A stretch of 64,000 bases of DNA from positions 20,393,150 to 20,457,149 of the forward strand of contig CM022665.1 in assembly GCA_012295275.1 (NCBI GenBank), written 5' to 3'. This stretch comes from Chrysomallon squamiferum (taxonomy: Eukaryota > Mollusca > Gastropoda > Neomphalida > Peltospiridae). The notes under the pieces are model-generated. The model ran no database searches. It saw only the letters and a list, made by a program, of their open reading frames with translations, and was not told the origin of the DNA. Of the stretch, positions 25,155-34,530 are shown piece after piece; positions within the stretch are counted from its first letter, which is position 1, and each line of letters opens with the position of its first letter. Both the position numbers and the translations under genes were made by a program.

Positions 25155-25797
25155 GAAAAACGAAGGAAATATTTTATGTAACAAAAAACTTGGAGACATT
25201 TTTATTAAATTATATGGCATCAGACATATTATGTTATGTACTAATATAACAAATCTAGTATGATGTTTAACAGTAATTAATTAATGCAATAAATATTTGG
25301 ATGATGATTATTCATTATCTGTAATCCTGTAATCAATCTTTATCATATAAATTTTAATTTTATGTTTTTTAATTATACAAACATTAAATTTATGTCATAA
25401 AATAAATTATATATTAATTTGTAACTTCCCCAATTAATTTCATAACTTTTAAATAAATTATATAGCTGGCTATAAATATAGCACAAAAAAGCAACAATTG
25501 ACATTTATTTCATTTCTTTTAATCTTATTAATATTTCAAAAAAGGTTTTGGCTATAACCAGATAAACTGCGCAATAACATAGGTGTTGTATGACATTCTG
25601 AACTAATATTATCAATATGACAATAATATTACAGGAAACGAAACTACTAACTAGTGAGTAATGGCGATATGGATGTCACGTCATACGCAGGCCGATTTCA
25701 ACACACAACGATTGAATTACTTACCATTACCACTGTTAAACAAGAACACAAATATAACAACAAGGACAAACGAAAAGTCTGAAATTATCTGCTTCAT
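18646..25797 (-). CDS. CD164: CD164-like sialomucin (endolyn-type)
   Basis: Eight coding exons on the minus strand: 25797-25725, 23764-23726, 23324-23280, 22842-22762, 21495-21445, 20797-20732, 20432-20376, 18875-18646. They total 642 nt, 213 residues plus TAA, with every junction in phase 1 and GT/AG borders. Order: signal peptide (MKQIISDFSFVLVVIFVFLF), two short Thr/Ser exons, two cysteine-rich exons (eight Cys over exons 4-5, as in the CD164 central domain), a (TS)n exon, two more Ser/Thr exons, then FDGVSFIGGMFLGACLVVMA and a short tail ending YHHLH. The FD-x-x-SFIGG block and transmembrane helix are the CD164 hallmark. CD164 is a heavily O-glycosylated membrane mucin of endosomes, lysosomes and the cell surface, involved in adhesion and trafficking. 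The tail lacks an unambiguous Y-x-x-hydrophobic motif (NYHHLH is close: YHHL). A tandem paralogue lies 5' at 27.6-30.0 kb. Confidence 0.9.
18876..20375. repeat. CD164 intron 7 with two tandem arrays
   Basis: The intron contains about six units of 31 bp (19679-19868, TTATGTAGACACTGATAACA core). It also has about four units of 70 bp (20034-20300, core ACATTTTACACAAAGTGTTA). Both are degenerate. No extra exon is seen. Confidence 0.75.
20734..20787 (-). repeat. Coding (ACCAGT)n hexanucleotide repeat
   Basis: Inside CD164-like exon 6 a 6-bp unit repeats about eight times and encodes alternating Thr-Ser, a dense O-glycosylation track. Because the unit is two codons, length changes keep the frame. 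Confidence 0.85.
21100..22760. repeat. CD164 introns 4-5 with degenerate ~60-bp and ~28-bp repeats
   Basis: About four units of 55-65 bp around TCTAAAATATTTACAACACA at 21165-21400 lie in intron 5. Units around ATATCAATATTTAACTAATG recur at 22440-22735 in intron 4. T-homopolymers occur at 21530-21551 and 22317-22336. No coding content beyond the listed exons. Confidence 0.6.
23765..25724. other. CD164 intron 1, no further exon seen
   Basis: About 2 kb of AT-rich intron. It carries a degenerate ACTCACACTGATA-like array at 23995-24210 and an ATT run at 25110-25154. No supported exon. Confidence 0.55.
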
Positions 25798-26209
25798 TCT
25801 GGCGAACAACGTCTACTAAAATATTCGAGATCTGAAAAGTTTGTCTTCTCTCTACTGCGGCGTCAACAGTTTGACTAGTTCAAGGACATCTGTTGAATAG
25901 AATTTTTATTTCGAAATCTGAAAGCGCAATGCTACATGTGTGATTTGTGTAGTTTGTTTCACGACTGTAAAACATGTATGCTGTAAATTATATTAATGCG
26001 TTTGTGTCTGTGTATTGAACAGGACTACTCTATATACAGTAGTTAAAAAGATGACATACACACGGTTGAATATATTTTTATTACAGAATTATATTCCGAT
26101 TATACAACTGGATATGAAACTCAGCTACATTTAATATAAATATTTCATAAAATCAACAACGCTACAATCTCTTTTTTAAAATGTCATATATATATATATA
26201 TATATATAT
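25798..26209. other. 5' flank of the CD164-like gene
   Basis: Presumed 5' UTR and promoter side of the minus-strand CD164-like gene, ending in a (TA)n tract at 26186-26209 into which the TIR element is inserted. No clear core promoter element can be assigned. Confidence 0.4.
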
Positions 26210-26924
26210 GGTATATTCCCAAAACTGGCAGTCTCCAGATTAAGTAATCGGTGAGGTGTTCAAATCCGCTTCCAGAAATGGGGAAACTTTAATGAGCAAT
26301 GAAGAGCAGAGGTGAGCCGGAACAGATATTGCAAGAAAATTAATGTTTGGAGACATGAAATTAATGTTGTATCTCACTGAGACATGTGGAGTTAACAAGA
26401 TCAATTAAGAGATGTATAAAATTTAGAGACAGGAAGAACTTTTGGACGGCAGAAAACCAGGTGCGGACCTCATACTTGATAGATATAGGTATGCACTGCG
26501 GATTAATAACAAGAATGGTACGGCACCATGGAGATGTTTGTATCCGAGGCGCCTTGCCACCGTGGTTACTACACCGGATGGGACTGGGGTCAGGAGAGGT
26601 AAAGACCACATCCATTCCTCGGATGAGAGCGAAGTTGTTCTCCACCTACTGACCAACACCATGCGGAAGCGAGCACGGGAGGAGCTGATCAATATCCCAA
26701 AGATATATGAGGAGGAGAGGAAGAAGTTGTTGTAGAGTGTGACTGATTGTCCAACAAATTGTGGACAAAATACAGTTTAACAAAAGTACATCAATTAAGG
26801 TTACGGAACACCAATTAATAAGGGTGAGAAATAAAATGCCAGAAATGGAATAAATGGCGTGTCCAATTAAAATGTGTTATAATCTCACTGCCAGATTCGG
26901 GAATGCCAGAATCGGGAATAAACC
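26210..26924 (+). mobile_element. Small TIR DNA transposon carrying a FLYWCH-like reading frame
   Basis: The ends are imperfect inverted repeats: GGTATATTCCCAAAACTGGC at 26210 and, on the other strand from 26924, GGTTTATTCCCGATTCTGGC (about 20 of the first 27 positions match). Both sides are (TA)n, so the target duplication cannot be measured. The 715-bp body is more GC-rich than its flanks and encodes one long frame with no transposase core, so it is non-autonomous or truncated. FLYWCH domains accompany MULE-type transposases in invertebrates, which makes a MULE relative the best guess. Confidence 0.7.
26442..26735 (+). CDS. Degenerate FLYWCH-type zinc-finger fragment (transposon-derived)
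   Basis: The frame begins without ATG inside the element. It reads GADLILDRYRYALR, then PWRCLYPRRLATVVTT, KDHIHSSDESEV, and a C-terminal helix ending IPKIYEEERKKLL before TAG. This follows the FLYWCH plan (L-x-x-D-x-Y-x-Y, WRC, R-A-x-V-x-T, H-x-H-x-x-x) with the following R-A-x-E-x-x-x-I-P-x-IY-x-EE region. The second zinc Cys is replaced by R/L residues (LYPRRLATV) and the H-x-H pair is partly kept (DHIHSS). The full zinc site is therefore not present. Likely a relic of a transposon ORF. Confidence 0.6.
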   Translation: MDGRKPGADLILDRYRYALRINNKNGTAPWRCLYPRRLATVVTTPDGTGVRRGKDHIHSSDESEVVLHLLTNTMRKRAREELINIPKIYEEERKKLL

Positions 26925-27503
26925 ATATATATATATATAAAACAGAAATATATATATATATATATATAGAAAAGTCAGTATATATATATATATATATCTA
27001 AACACTGCAGTGTAGTGAACATACAAATAAAACATAATTTAAACAATATTTTCTGTTTTGGTACAAAACATATTAATTATAATTTAACCCGTGAAAAGAG
27101 AAGAGAGAAAAATTAAAAGAAAAGCCATGAATGAATGTCAGTATTATTGTTGACAAGTGACTGATCGATTAATCGATCGATTAACTAATTGGTGGACTAA
27201 CTGATTGATTGATGTACTAGCATTGCAAAAGTATACATACCTACAACGATACATATGTTACTGAAATATATATCAGACTAACTATTCACGCTTTAAATTT
27301 TTATTATACGAACAAAACCACGCCTTTTGATATAATTATATGTAATATTAAATTTACATATATGAATATACACATCCATGCATACAAATAGATGAGCTAT
27401 AGAAAAATGATCAGCCATAAAAATCCAATTTAAATAAATAAATAAAAGTAAAACATTGGCATTTAATAGTGACATGACATACAATAATATCCAGTTTAAC
27501 CCT

Positions 27504-27541
<38 letters not shown>

Positions 27542-27597
27542 TTAATAATAATAATACAATATAAAATGAATTTAAAAAGTAAAATGATCACGCTCGT
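26925..27597. other. 3' flank of the second CD164-like gene
   Basis: AT-rich stretch with two further (TA)n blocks at 26946-26998, GATT/ATCG short repeats at 27163-27215 and an (AAT)n run at 27508-27555 just after the mucin stop. Parts are probably the 3' UTR of the minus-strand mucin. Nothing else is recognised. Confidence 0.45.
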
Positions 27598-30044
27598 TTA
27601 CATAGACTTGTAACCTTCTTTTTTCTTGGTTAGGTGCATGTAATAACGAAACAGAAAGAAACACAAAATTGGAATTGCTACTCCCAGCGCGACTCCTCCG
27701 ATAAATGAACCGACGTCAAATCCATGGATGGCCGGCTTTGGCGTTACCGGCCCTTTCGTTGTACTTTCTGTCTTCGCTGAAAGAAAAACTTTCGATACTA
27801 TTATGTCTGTACTACAGACATGTAAAATGGACAGACAGATAGAGAGAAATATAAAATGGTCAGACAGAAAGAAAAATAACAGACAGACAGACGTAATATA
27901 AAATGGACAGACAGACAGAAATGTAACAAATTGACAAACAGATATATGGACTTACTGTTAGGTACATGCAGGACAACAACAAAGATTCAATGGGGGGAGA
28001 GAGAAAAAGAGAGAGAGAGAGAGGGTTGTAATACTGATGTAAATGTCGAAGGTAGTCTGGATACTAAAGATGGTTCTGTGGGTACAAGAAGATACTAAAG
28101 ATGGTACTGCATTTATTGAGACAGATAGCGAACCTGATGGTGAAGTCTCACTGGATCCTGCATCTGTAGTCTCAGTAAATGTAGATCTAGTGTGTGTTGA
28201 TCCTGTATATGTTGACTCAGTGTTCGTAGATCCGGTATGTGTTGACTCAGTGTTCGTAGATCCGGTATGTGTTGACTCAGTGTTCGTAGATCCGGTATGT
28301 GTTGACTCAGTGTTCGTAGATCCGGTATGTGTTGACTCAGTGTTCGTAGATCCGGTATGTGTTGCCTCAGTGTTCGTAGATCCGGTATGTGTTGCCTCAG
28401 TGTTCGTAGATCCGGTATGTGTTGACTCAGTGTTCGTAGATCCGGTATGTGTTGACTCAGTGTTCGTAGATCCGGTATGTGTTGACTCAGTCTGTGTAGA
28501 GGCATTATTTAGCAGCTCAGTCTGTGACGATATGGTGTTCACTGTTTTAGTGGATTCTGGAGTTTCTGATCCGATCGATGTGGGCGACGTTGTGTCTTCA
28601 GTCGTGAGTTCATCACTGGACGTTAAACTTGTAACAGGGGCTGCTAAAACCAACAACACCATTAGTAACATCAGAGGTTTATTTATTATAATTTTTTTAT
28701 TATTATTAATCTGTCTATTTATCTATCTAGCTAGCTATGTACCTATCTGCCTACATGTCTACCTTTGATCAGTAACCACGTCGTTTAACTGCAGATTAAA
28801 ATAATAAGTCGTTAAATAAAACAATTTCCCATCCATCTGTCTTCCGTTCATTTTAGAGATTTATTTCTTACTTAATACTTGTTGTTGTTGCTGGGTTTTG
28901 TTGGGTTTTTTTTAATACTTGAAATTAGATATTAGATATATAGAGAGACAGACAAAGAGACGGATTAATGCATTGATACATATAATGTAATATATGTCAC
29001 GGTAGACAAATATTTATAAACTGACCTTTGCCGGTTCTGTGTGTATAATGATAAACATGTATCAGTAGTAAAAACTGATATCTAGCGACTGTACAGAAAT
29101 AAAATATTTACATTGTTTTTGTTTCTTAAGGAAAGATATACAGTGACAGTATCACATATTTTTAATTTATTCTATTTTTATTTTATTTATTTATTTATTT
29201 ATTTATTTTATGATTTATATATGTATTTCTTGAAGAATATAAATGAAGAATTATATTGGTCTGTTATTATCATCATCATCATTATTATCATGACGCTGTG
29301 CATGTATATATATGACGCACATACGTATTGTTTGTATATGTTTACCTTTATGTATGTATATATATATATATAGGTGTGTGTGTGTGTGTATACATTAGCA
29401 CTGTTTAAGTATCAATGTATGCCTCTCTATGTGTGTACGTGAGCATGTTATATTTACTGGTATGTGGTTTGTATGTACATTTATGTTTGTGTATATTCCT
29501 GTATGTACGTATATATGTATGTATGCATGTATGAATGTATTTGTGTATGTAGGTGTAGGTACATATGTATGTATGTATTTTAGGATTTTGAATATTTTCT
29601 GTTATATGTACGTCTGATTAGATTCTGCACATAGACAATATTCGGGAACGCACTGGCGGTGTAGGACAAAGTCTAATCACGACCTCAGAAACCCCGTCAG
29701 ATGCCGTTGACGAGACTCGAACGTATGGCACCCATTCGCCCGGAATCCGAAGGCAGACAACGTTAACGTTCGGCCATCTAGACAACCTTACGTACGTACG
29801 TATGTAAATATGTATGTATGTATGCGTGTATGCATGTGTCTGTGCGTGTCTATGTATGTATGTACGTACGTACGTACAAGACTAAATTGAACACTGGTAA
29901 TTTAAAATCACAGATCATTTTGATTAAATTAAAGACTTTAAAAAATAAAAACAAATTACCTGTTGTCACATGGGATACGCCTCCAAATAAGAAACAGGTA
30001 AGACAAAAGATGAAGGTAAATTTACACATTTCCGTGTTGTCCAT
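27598..30044 (-). CDS. Second CD164-like mucin with 10-residue repeats
   Basis: Three coding exons on the minus strand: 30044-29960 (signal peptide, MDNTEMCKFTFIFCLTCFLF), 28643-28134 and 27776-27598. They sum to 774 nt, 257 residues, with both junctions in phase 1. The middle exon is entirely Thr/Ser-rich and holds ten copies of a 30-nt unit reading THTGSTNTES. The last exon gives GFDVGSFIGGVALG, a transmembrane helix and a basic tail ending KKKEGYKSM. The FD-x-GSFIGG block and exon phases are shared with the neighbouring CD164-like gene, so the two are tandem paralogues. This one has no cysteine-rich exons. The middle-exon donor is CAG|GTTCGC, a weak consensus chosen because it keeps phase; an unused GTAAGT at about 27952-27957 follows an in-frame stop. 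Confidence 0.8.
28199..28498 (-). repeat. Coding 30-bp minisatellite, ten units
   Basis: Ten units of 30 bp (plus-strand core GATCCGGTATGTGTTGACTC). Eight are nearly identical; the outer units diverge. Two units carry GCC for GAC, exchanging Ser for Ala on the coding strand. The array encodes the mucin repeat of the second CD164-like gene. Confidence 0.95.
29635..29790 (-). mobile_element. tRNA-derived SINE (class II Ser/Leu-tRNA head)
   Basis: Read on the minus strand, the head carries TGGCCGAACGTTAACG, similar to the Ser/Leu tRNA A-box and D-loop (TGGCCGAGTGGTTAAGGC). A B-box GTTCGAGTCTC follows at 29722-29712, and then an unrelated body to about 29635. The A-box to B-box spacing suits a tRNA with a long variable arm. 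The copy lies in intron 1 of the second mucin, among GTAT/TACG microsatellites. It is too divergent to fold as a functional tRNA. Confidence 0.65.
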
Positions 30045-30593
30045 GATGATGTACTGATGGTGTGTACTTTTCTTTACAAATATTTCACAATTAGCAGATT
30101 AATATGGCGAACCAGTTTCATAGAGAGGTGTGAGGTTAAAGGCTGCTCAGATTATCAGTCTCTTTCGTAATATACACGTGACTATGATTTGATAAGTGTA
30201 AGCAATAATGTTAAGTTACGCTGTCACTGGTCGTGAGACTGGCAGGTTTCTGGGATCGTGTCTTCTTAGACTGCCTTCAGTTTGCTGAAAGGTACAAAGA
30301 CTTTTTTTTTTTTTTAGTGAGCAAACCCTGGTCAGTTAACTATTGCTCACGCCATCGTCTTGCAAAAATAGTCTCTAGAGTATGGCGTATGAATACACCC
30401 AAGACAAAACATACCGAGATCTGAAGTGTGTGTTAGTAACTTTTAGGAAAACGTTATCTGTACACTGTTATCATACGTGTAAGATACCTTGAAGGACATG
30501 ACCGGCTATAGGACGCTTCATCATGTATTTGAGATCTTCAAAATATAAAGTGAAAAATGTTAAATAAATATATAAATAACGACAACAACAACA

Positions 30594-30660
<67 letters not shown>

Positions 30661-31460
30661 TAACAATAATAATAATAATAAATAAATAAATAAATAAATA
30701 TTAAACAACAAAAGAGAAAAATGGCTGCCTGCAGTTATTTGTTTTCTCTATATAAAACGTTTATTATCTGATTAAAAAAAAGAAAAAAAAAAAGGTTTTA
30801 CTGTGTGGCGTTAAATTGTCGAAAATCTCATTACTAATTGTTAATGTTATGGGATCAAACTGTGAAAATGAAAAGACAAAAGAAATTATCACGACCATCA
30901 GCCGATATTAAATTGAACAGGATGCTAAAAACAATAGGACCGCCGTCCCTGTTGAATGATGCTGAAGTCCAGTACAAATATCTAGATAGGTAATGTTCTG
31001 GAACGTGCACACTAATAAACACTTAACAATGAGTACTTTATGTGTCCTTTACACGCTGAGCTGTACACTAAATAAATAAACTCCTCAATAAGCTGATTGA
31101 CTGCGCCAGTTTCTTACTTTTTCTGGAAATGTGTGTGTGGGGGGGTATGTGTGCGTGTGTGTGTTCGTGTGTGAGTTGTTTGTATTTGCTTGTGTGTATA
31201 TTTGAGTATGAAAATATGTGTGCGTGTTTATATATTTGTATATGTGAGTGGTTTATGTATTTATGTATGTATGTGTATGTCTGTGTGAATGTCAGTAAAC
31301 ATATTAACAACACAGAACACACACTGAGATAAAAAGATGTTTCTAATCACAATAGGCAGTTAAAAAAAAGTCCTGAAGTTAACGTGTAATATGAAACTGG
31401 TCTATCCCAAATGTCAATTTATTTAACATACATGTGCAGCTTGCCGCAAATTGTGCATGA
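30045..31460. other. 5' flank of the second mucin, microsatellites
   Basis: Non-coding. It has a long (AAT)n run with AAC interruptions at 30594-30690, an A-run at 30774-30793 and a GT-rich degenerate tract at 31128-31285. The presumed promoter of the minus-strand mucin lies in the first few hundred bases. Confidence 0.45.
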
Positions 31461-32621
31461 CATTAATTCAGTGGTTCTCAAAGGGTGTGCCCAGGCGCAC
31501 CCGGAGACATGCTTAGCTGTGCCCCACGAAATTCTAGGATCTAGGTAGATATATGTGATGATAAAAAAATTGATTATGTTAAGAGCGGAAAGATATCCAG
31601 TAAGAAATAGCCGGTTGTCCGGAAGAAGATTTTACACACGTTGTAAACTCGTTCGAAACGAGTTTTGGCTGATGAGCAAGCGCGGCTGCTCAAGGCTGTG
31701 CAGTAGTTCACCAGTGACAGTGTGAGTGATAGGGTGTGCAGGCTGCACAGTAGTTTACCAGTGACAGTGTGAGTGATAGGGTGTGCAGGCTGCACAGTAG
31801 TTTACCAGTGACAGTGTGAGTGATAGGGTGTGCAGGCTGCACAGTAGTTTACCAGTGACAGTGTGAGTGATAGGGTGTGCAGGCTGCACAGTAGTTTACC
31901 AGTGACAGTGTGAGTGATAGGGTGTGCAGGCTGCACAGTAGTTTACCAGTGACAGTGTGAGTGATAGGGTGTGCAGGCTGCACAGTAGTTTACCAGTGAC
32001 AGTATGAGTGATAGGGTGTGCAAGTGTGACAAATAGCCAAAGTTTTCTTGTGACACGTATTCCTATCACTGTCACAGTCACTACCCATCTAAAACTTTAA
32101 TACTTTATAGAATTTTAGCTTATTGTTAAAAGCAAATGATTCATAAAAGTTTTCCCTCACTGCACAATGCACACCATTAAAAATATAGCCTTTGTACAGT
32201 TTTTTGACTTTTTAACAGTCCATTGCTTTGTATTTCATATATTAATGTTCTTGGAGAAATTGCCAAGACACGTCTGGCTCATACTTCTCATCAGCACAAA
32301 ACAGATGATGAATAAAGGTATATCCTCACACAAGGGCGGTAATTCTAAATATATCAGTGAACATCTCTCACAGAAGAAAAACAAACTGAACAGATTCCAG
32401 ACGAGAACAGTTTATACGCGAAATGATGAAGAATCTGACATAGATGTAGACAATAAGGATAGACAACCTCAGCAGTCTGCTCCACACCCGATTCAGCCGC
32501 AATATCCTTCTTTCAGTTGTTTCTGTATTTTTTTACGTTTCGTGTCTAGTGTGCCGCATTTTTTTTATAAGGCTTCAAGTGTGCCTTGACTTCAAAAAGT
32601 TTGAGAACCACTGCATTAATT
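31461..32621 (+). mobile_element. hAT-type DNA transposon with 8-bp target duplication
   Basis: The termini are CAGTGGTTCTCAAA at 31469 and its exact inverse ending at 32613. Perfect CATTAATT direct repeats flank them at 31461-31468 and 32614-32621. An 8-bp duplication and CAGTGGTTCTCAAA ends are typical of hAT elements. The 1145-bp body has a 47-bp tandem array (31695-32025) and a frame at 32167-32589 whose middle (KGGNSKYISEHLSQKKNKLN onward) is not a recognisable transposase. The element is non-autonomous. The intact duplication implies a comparatively young insertion. Confidence 0.95.
31695..32025 (+). repeat. 47-bp tandem array inside the hAT element
   Basis: About seven copies of a 47-bp unit beginning AGGGTGTGCAGGCTGCACAG, at 31731, 31778, 31825, 31872, 31919, 31966 and 32013. 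They are almost identical internally. Each unit contains the near-palindrome TGCAGGCTGCA. Confidence 0.95.
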
Positions 32622-34517
32622 ACTTGAATGTACAAATTCACAACAAAATACTATGATTATAATAATATTTATTCAGGAAATATTAATTCATAAACCAAAA
32701 GAGAAAATAATTCCTTTTTCGTTATGCTAAATTGTTTGCTCTTTGTCATTAGGTCAAATAAATCTCTTTAAATATAAATGTAAGAAAAAAACAACAACAA
32801 AACAAACCTCCCCAAAAAAAAAAAAAAAAAAAAAAAAACACAAAAAAAAAAACAATAAATAATAATAATAAATAAATACATAAATAAGAAACAAACTGAT
32901 TAGTTAGTAAACAATCACAAATGATCATCTGAGATTTGCATCAAAAATAGTTGGGATTTTACTTTAATTTTTTTTTTTTTCAGTTTATTTCATAAACACG
33001 ACTTTGAGGATATAAAGATAAAACACACACACACAAAACACACATAACAGTAAATACATGTACATATATATGTAGCTAGTATAGAACATGAAATAATATT
33101 TCTATGTTGCTCACACAAAAGTGAATACTTAGAAGACTGAGTCATGTCAAATGAAATATTCAGCCGTTTTATGCAGCCACAGCCATTTCTTTATTGACCC
33201 GCTAAAAATCAGATCAACAGACGAACAAGCAGTCCAGTTATTGACAATACTGCAGCTGACGTGAACATTGTGACTGTTGTCAAAAGCATGACGTCGACTT
33301 CGCTGTTTTTTATTTCAATGCGTCAAGCGTTAGAGAACGCGCGATAACATCTGTTACATAAAATTATTTATATTCCGTTTCAGTCAACTGATAAATGTGC
33401 ATTTGTGTGTGTATGTGCGTTTACAGTATGTATGCAGATATATATAAGAACAATAATGATGGCTTTAAAGCAACATCTGTAACATTCATTTATCTGAGTG
33501 TACGTGTATAATATCTTAAATGTTTCAGGCTTATCAAGTATGATGTTATTTTCTTCTTTACTTGCTCTATTCTGAAATATTAACGTTTTTGGATTTTTTT
33601 CTTCTTTCAGCTGTTGTTGTTGTTGTTTTTCATTAATGGAATATATTTTAGTGTAGTTGAGCTAACTGCAATTACAAAATAACACTGAACTCCGCAGCGC
33701 ATAATAAAAAGAAAAAACATGCACAAAGAAATTCATAAAACGTTTATTATTTTTTTATTTTAATATCATTGAAACTGTGTCCATTTATTAATAAAATATA
33801 AATATACCACAGAATTTATTATTTACAAAGAACAACTTCAAATAAAACATTAACTGAAACAGCTTAAAATTTTGTATATCAGATAACTGTAATTCAGACT
33901 AAACGTAGACTGAAGACAATGATATTAAATTACCTATGTTGGAGTTTCTATATATCAACAGTTTAAAACAACTGACTTTTCTAACAGTCACACATTTACA
34001 TGTGTAAGATAATGTAAATTATAATCCTGTACTTGGCAATTATAAAATTACATTATTAAAATGTGTATGTTCATACTTTGTACATAAAATGCATTAAACC
34101 AAAACATAAAACATGCACGGAATGGAGATGTGTTAAAACTGGAATATAAATAATGTCACACTTTCTTTATCCTGTGGAACGTTAATTTTTTAGGTGAAAA
34201 ACAAAACTTGTATGTAGACCTTTGAAGATGTATTAAAACTGGGACATAAATAATAAAATATTCACACTTTTTTTTCTCTTTTTTTTCTAAACTTTTTCAT
34301 CTGGAGATGAATTAAAAACTTTTAGTACACCTCTGAAGATGTATTGAAACTGGGACATAAATAATGATATTACACACTTTAATCATACAGAGGTGAGTTA
34401 AAATTTGTATATACATATATCACTGAAGATGTATTAAAACTAGGAAATACATAATGACATTACACACTTTAATCACAAAGGTGAGGTAAAATTCGTATGT
34501 ACACCTCTGAAGATGTA
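32622..34517. other. Intergenic and PPIL6 3' region
   Basis: No confident gene. Contents are an A-run at 32815-32853, T-run at 32970-32982 and a possible orphan minus-strand terminal exon at 33209-33302 (listed under findings). From 34125 to 34530 there are five degenerate units of about 85-105 bp (core GAAGATGTATTAAAACTGGG) that reach the PPIL6 stop codon. Confidence 0.5.
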
Positions 34518-34530
34518 TTAGAACTCGTAT
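34125..34530. repeat. Degenerate ~95-bp tandem array covering the PPIL6 stop codon
   Basis: Copies of GAAGATGTATTAAAACTGGG occur near 34127, 34227, 34333, 34424 and 34509. They are linked by TTACACACTTTAATCA and GGTGAGTTAAAATT blocks. The last copy contains the TAA of PPIL6 (34520-34518, minus strand). Confidence 0.85.

Noticed and set aside
26361-26692. Minus-strand and alternative plus-strand frames over the FLYWCH element
   Set aside because: They overlap the recognisable FLYWCH frame and show no family features.
27958-28133. Extension of the mucin middle exon to 27958 (frame ending in CCCPACT)
   Set aside because: It loses Thr/Ser bias, runs through a (GA)n tract and ends in a stop before any donor. 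The CAG|GT at 28133 keeps phase with the transmembrane exon.
28043-28768. Long plus-strand frame of 241 codons rich in Val and Asp
   Set aside because: It is the antisense shadow of the mucin minisatellite.
29635-29790. A functional tRNA gene
   Set aside because: The head is too divergent to form a proper acceptor stem and continues into an unrelated body, so a SINE fits better.
32167-32589. A 140-codon frame inside the hAT element as a host gene
   Set aside because: It lies wholly between the element termini, matches no family I recognise and ends in the subterminal region.
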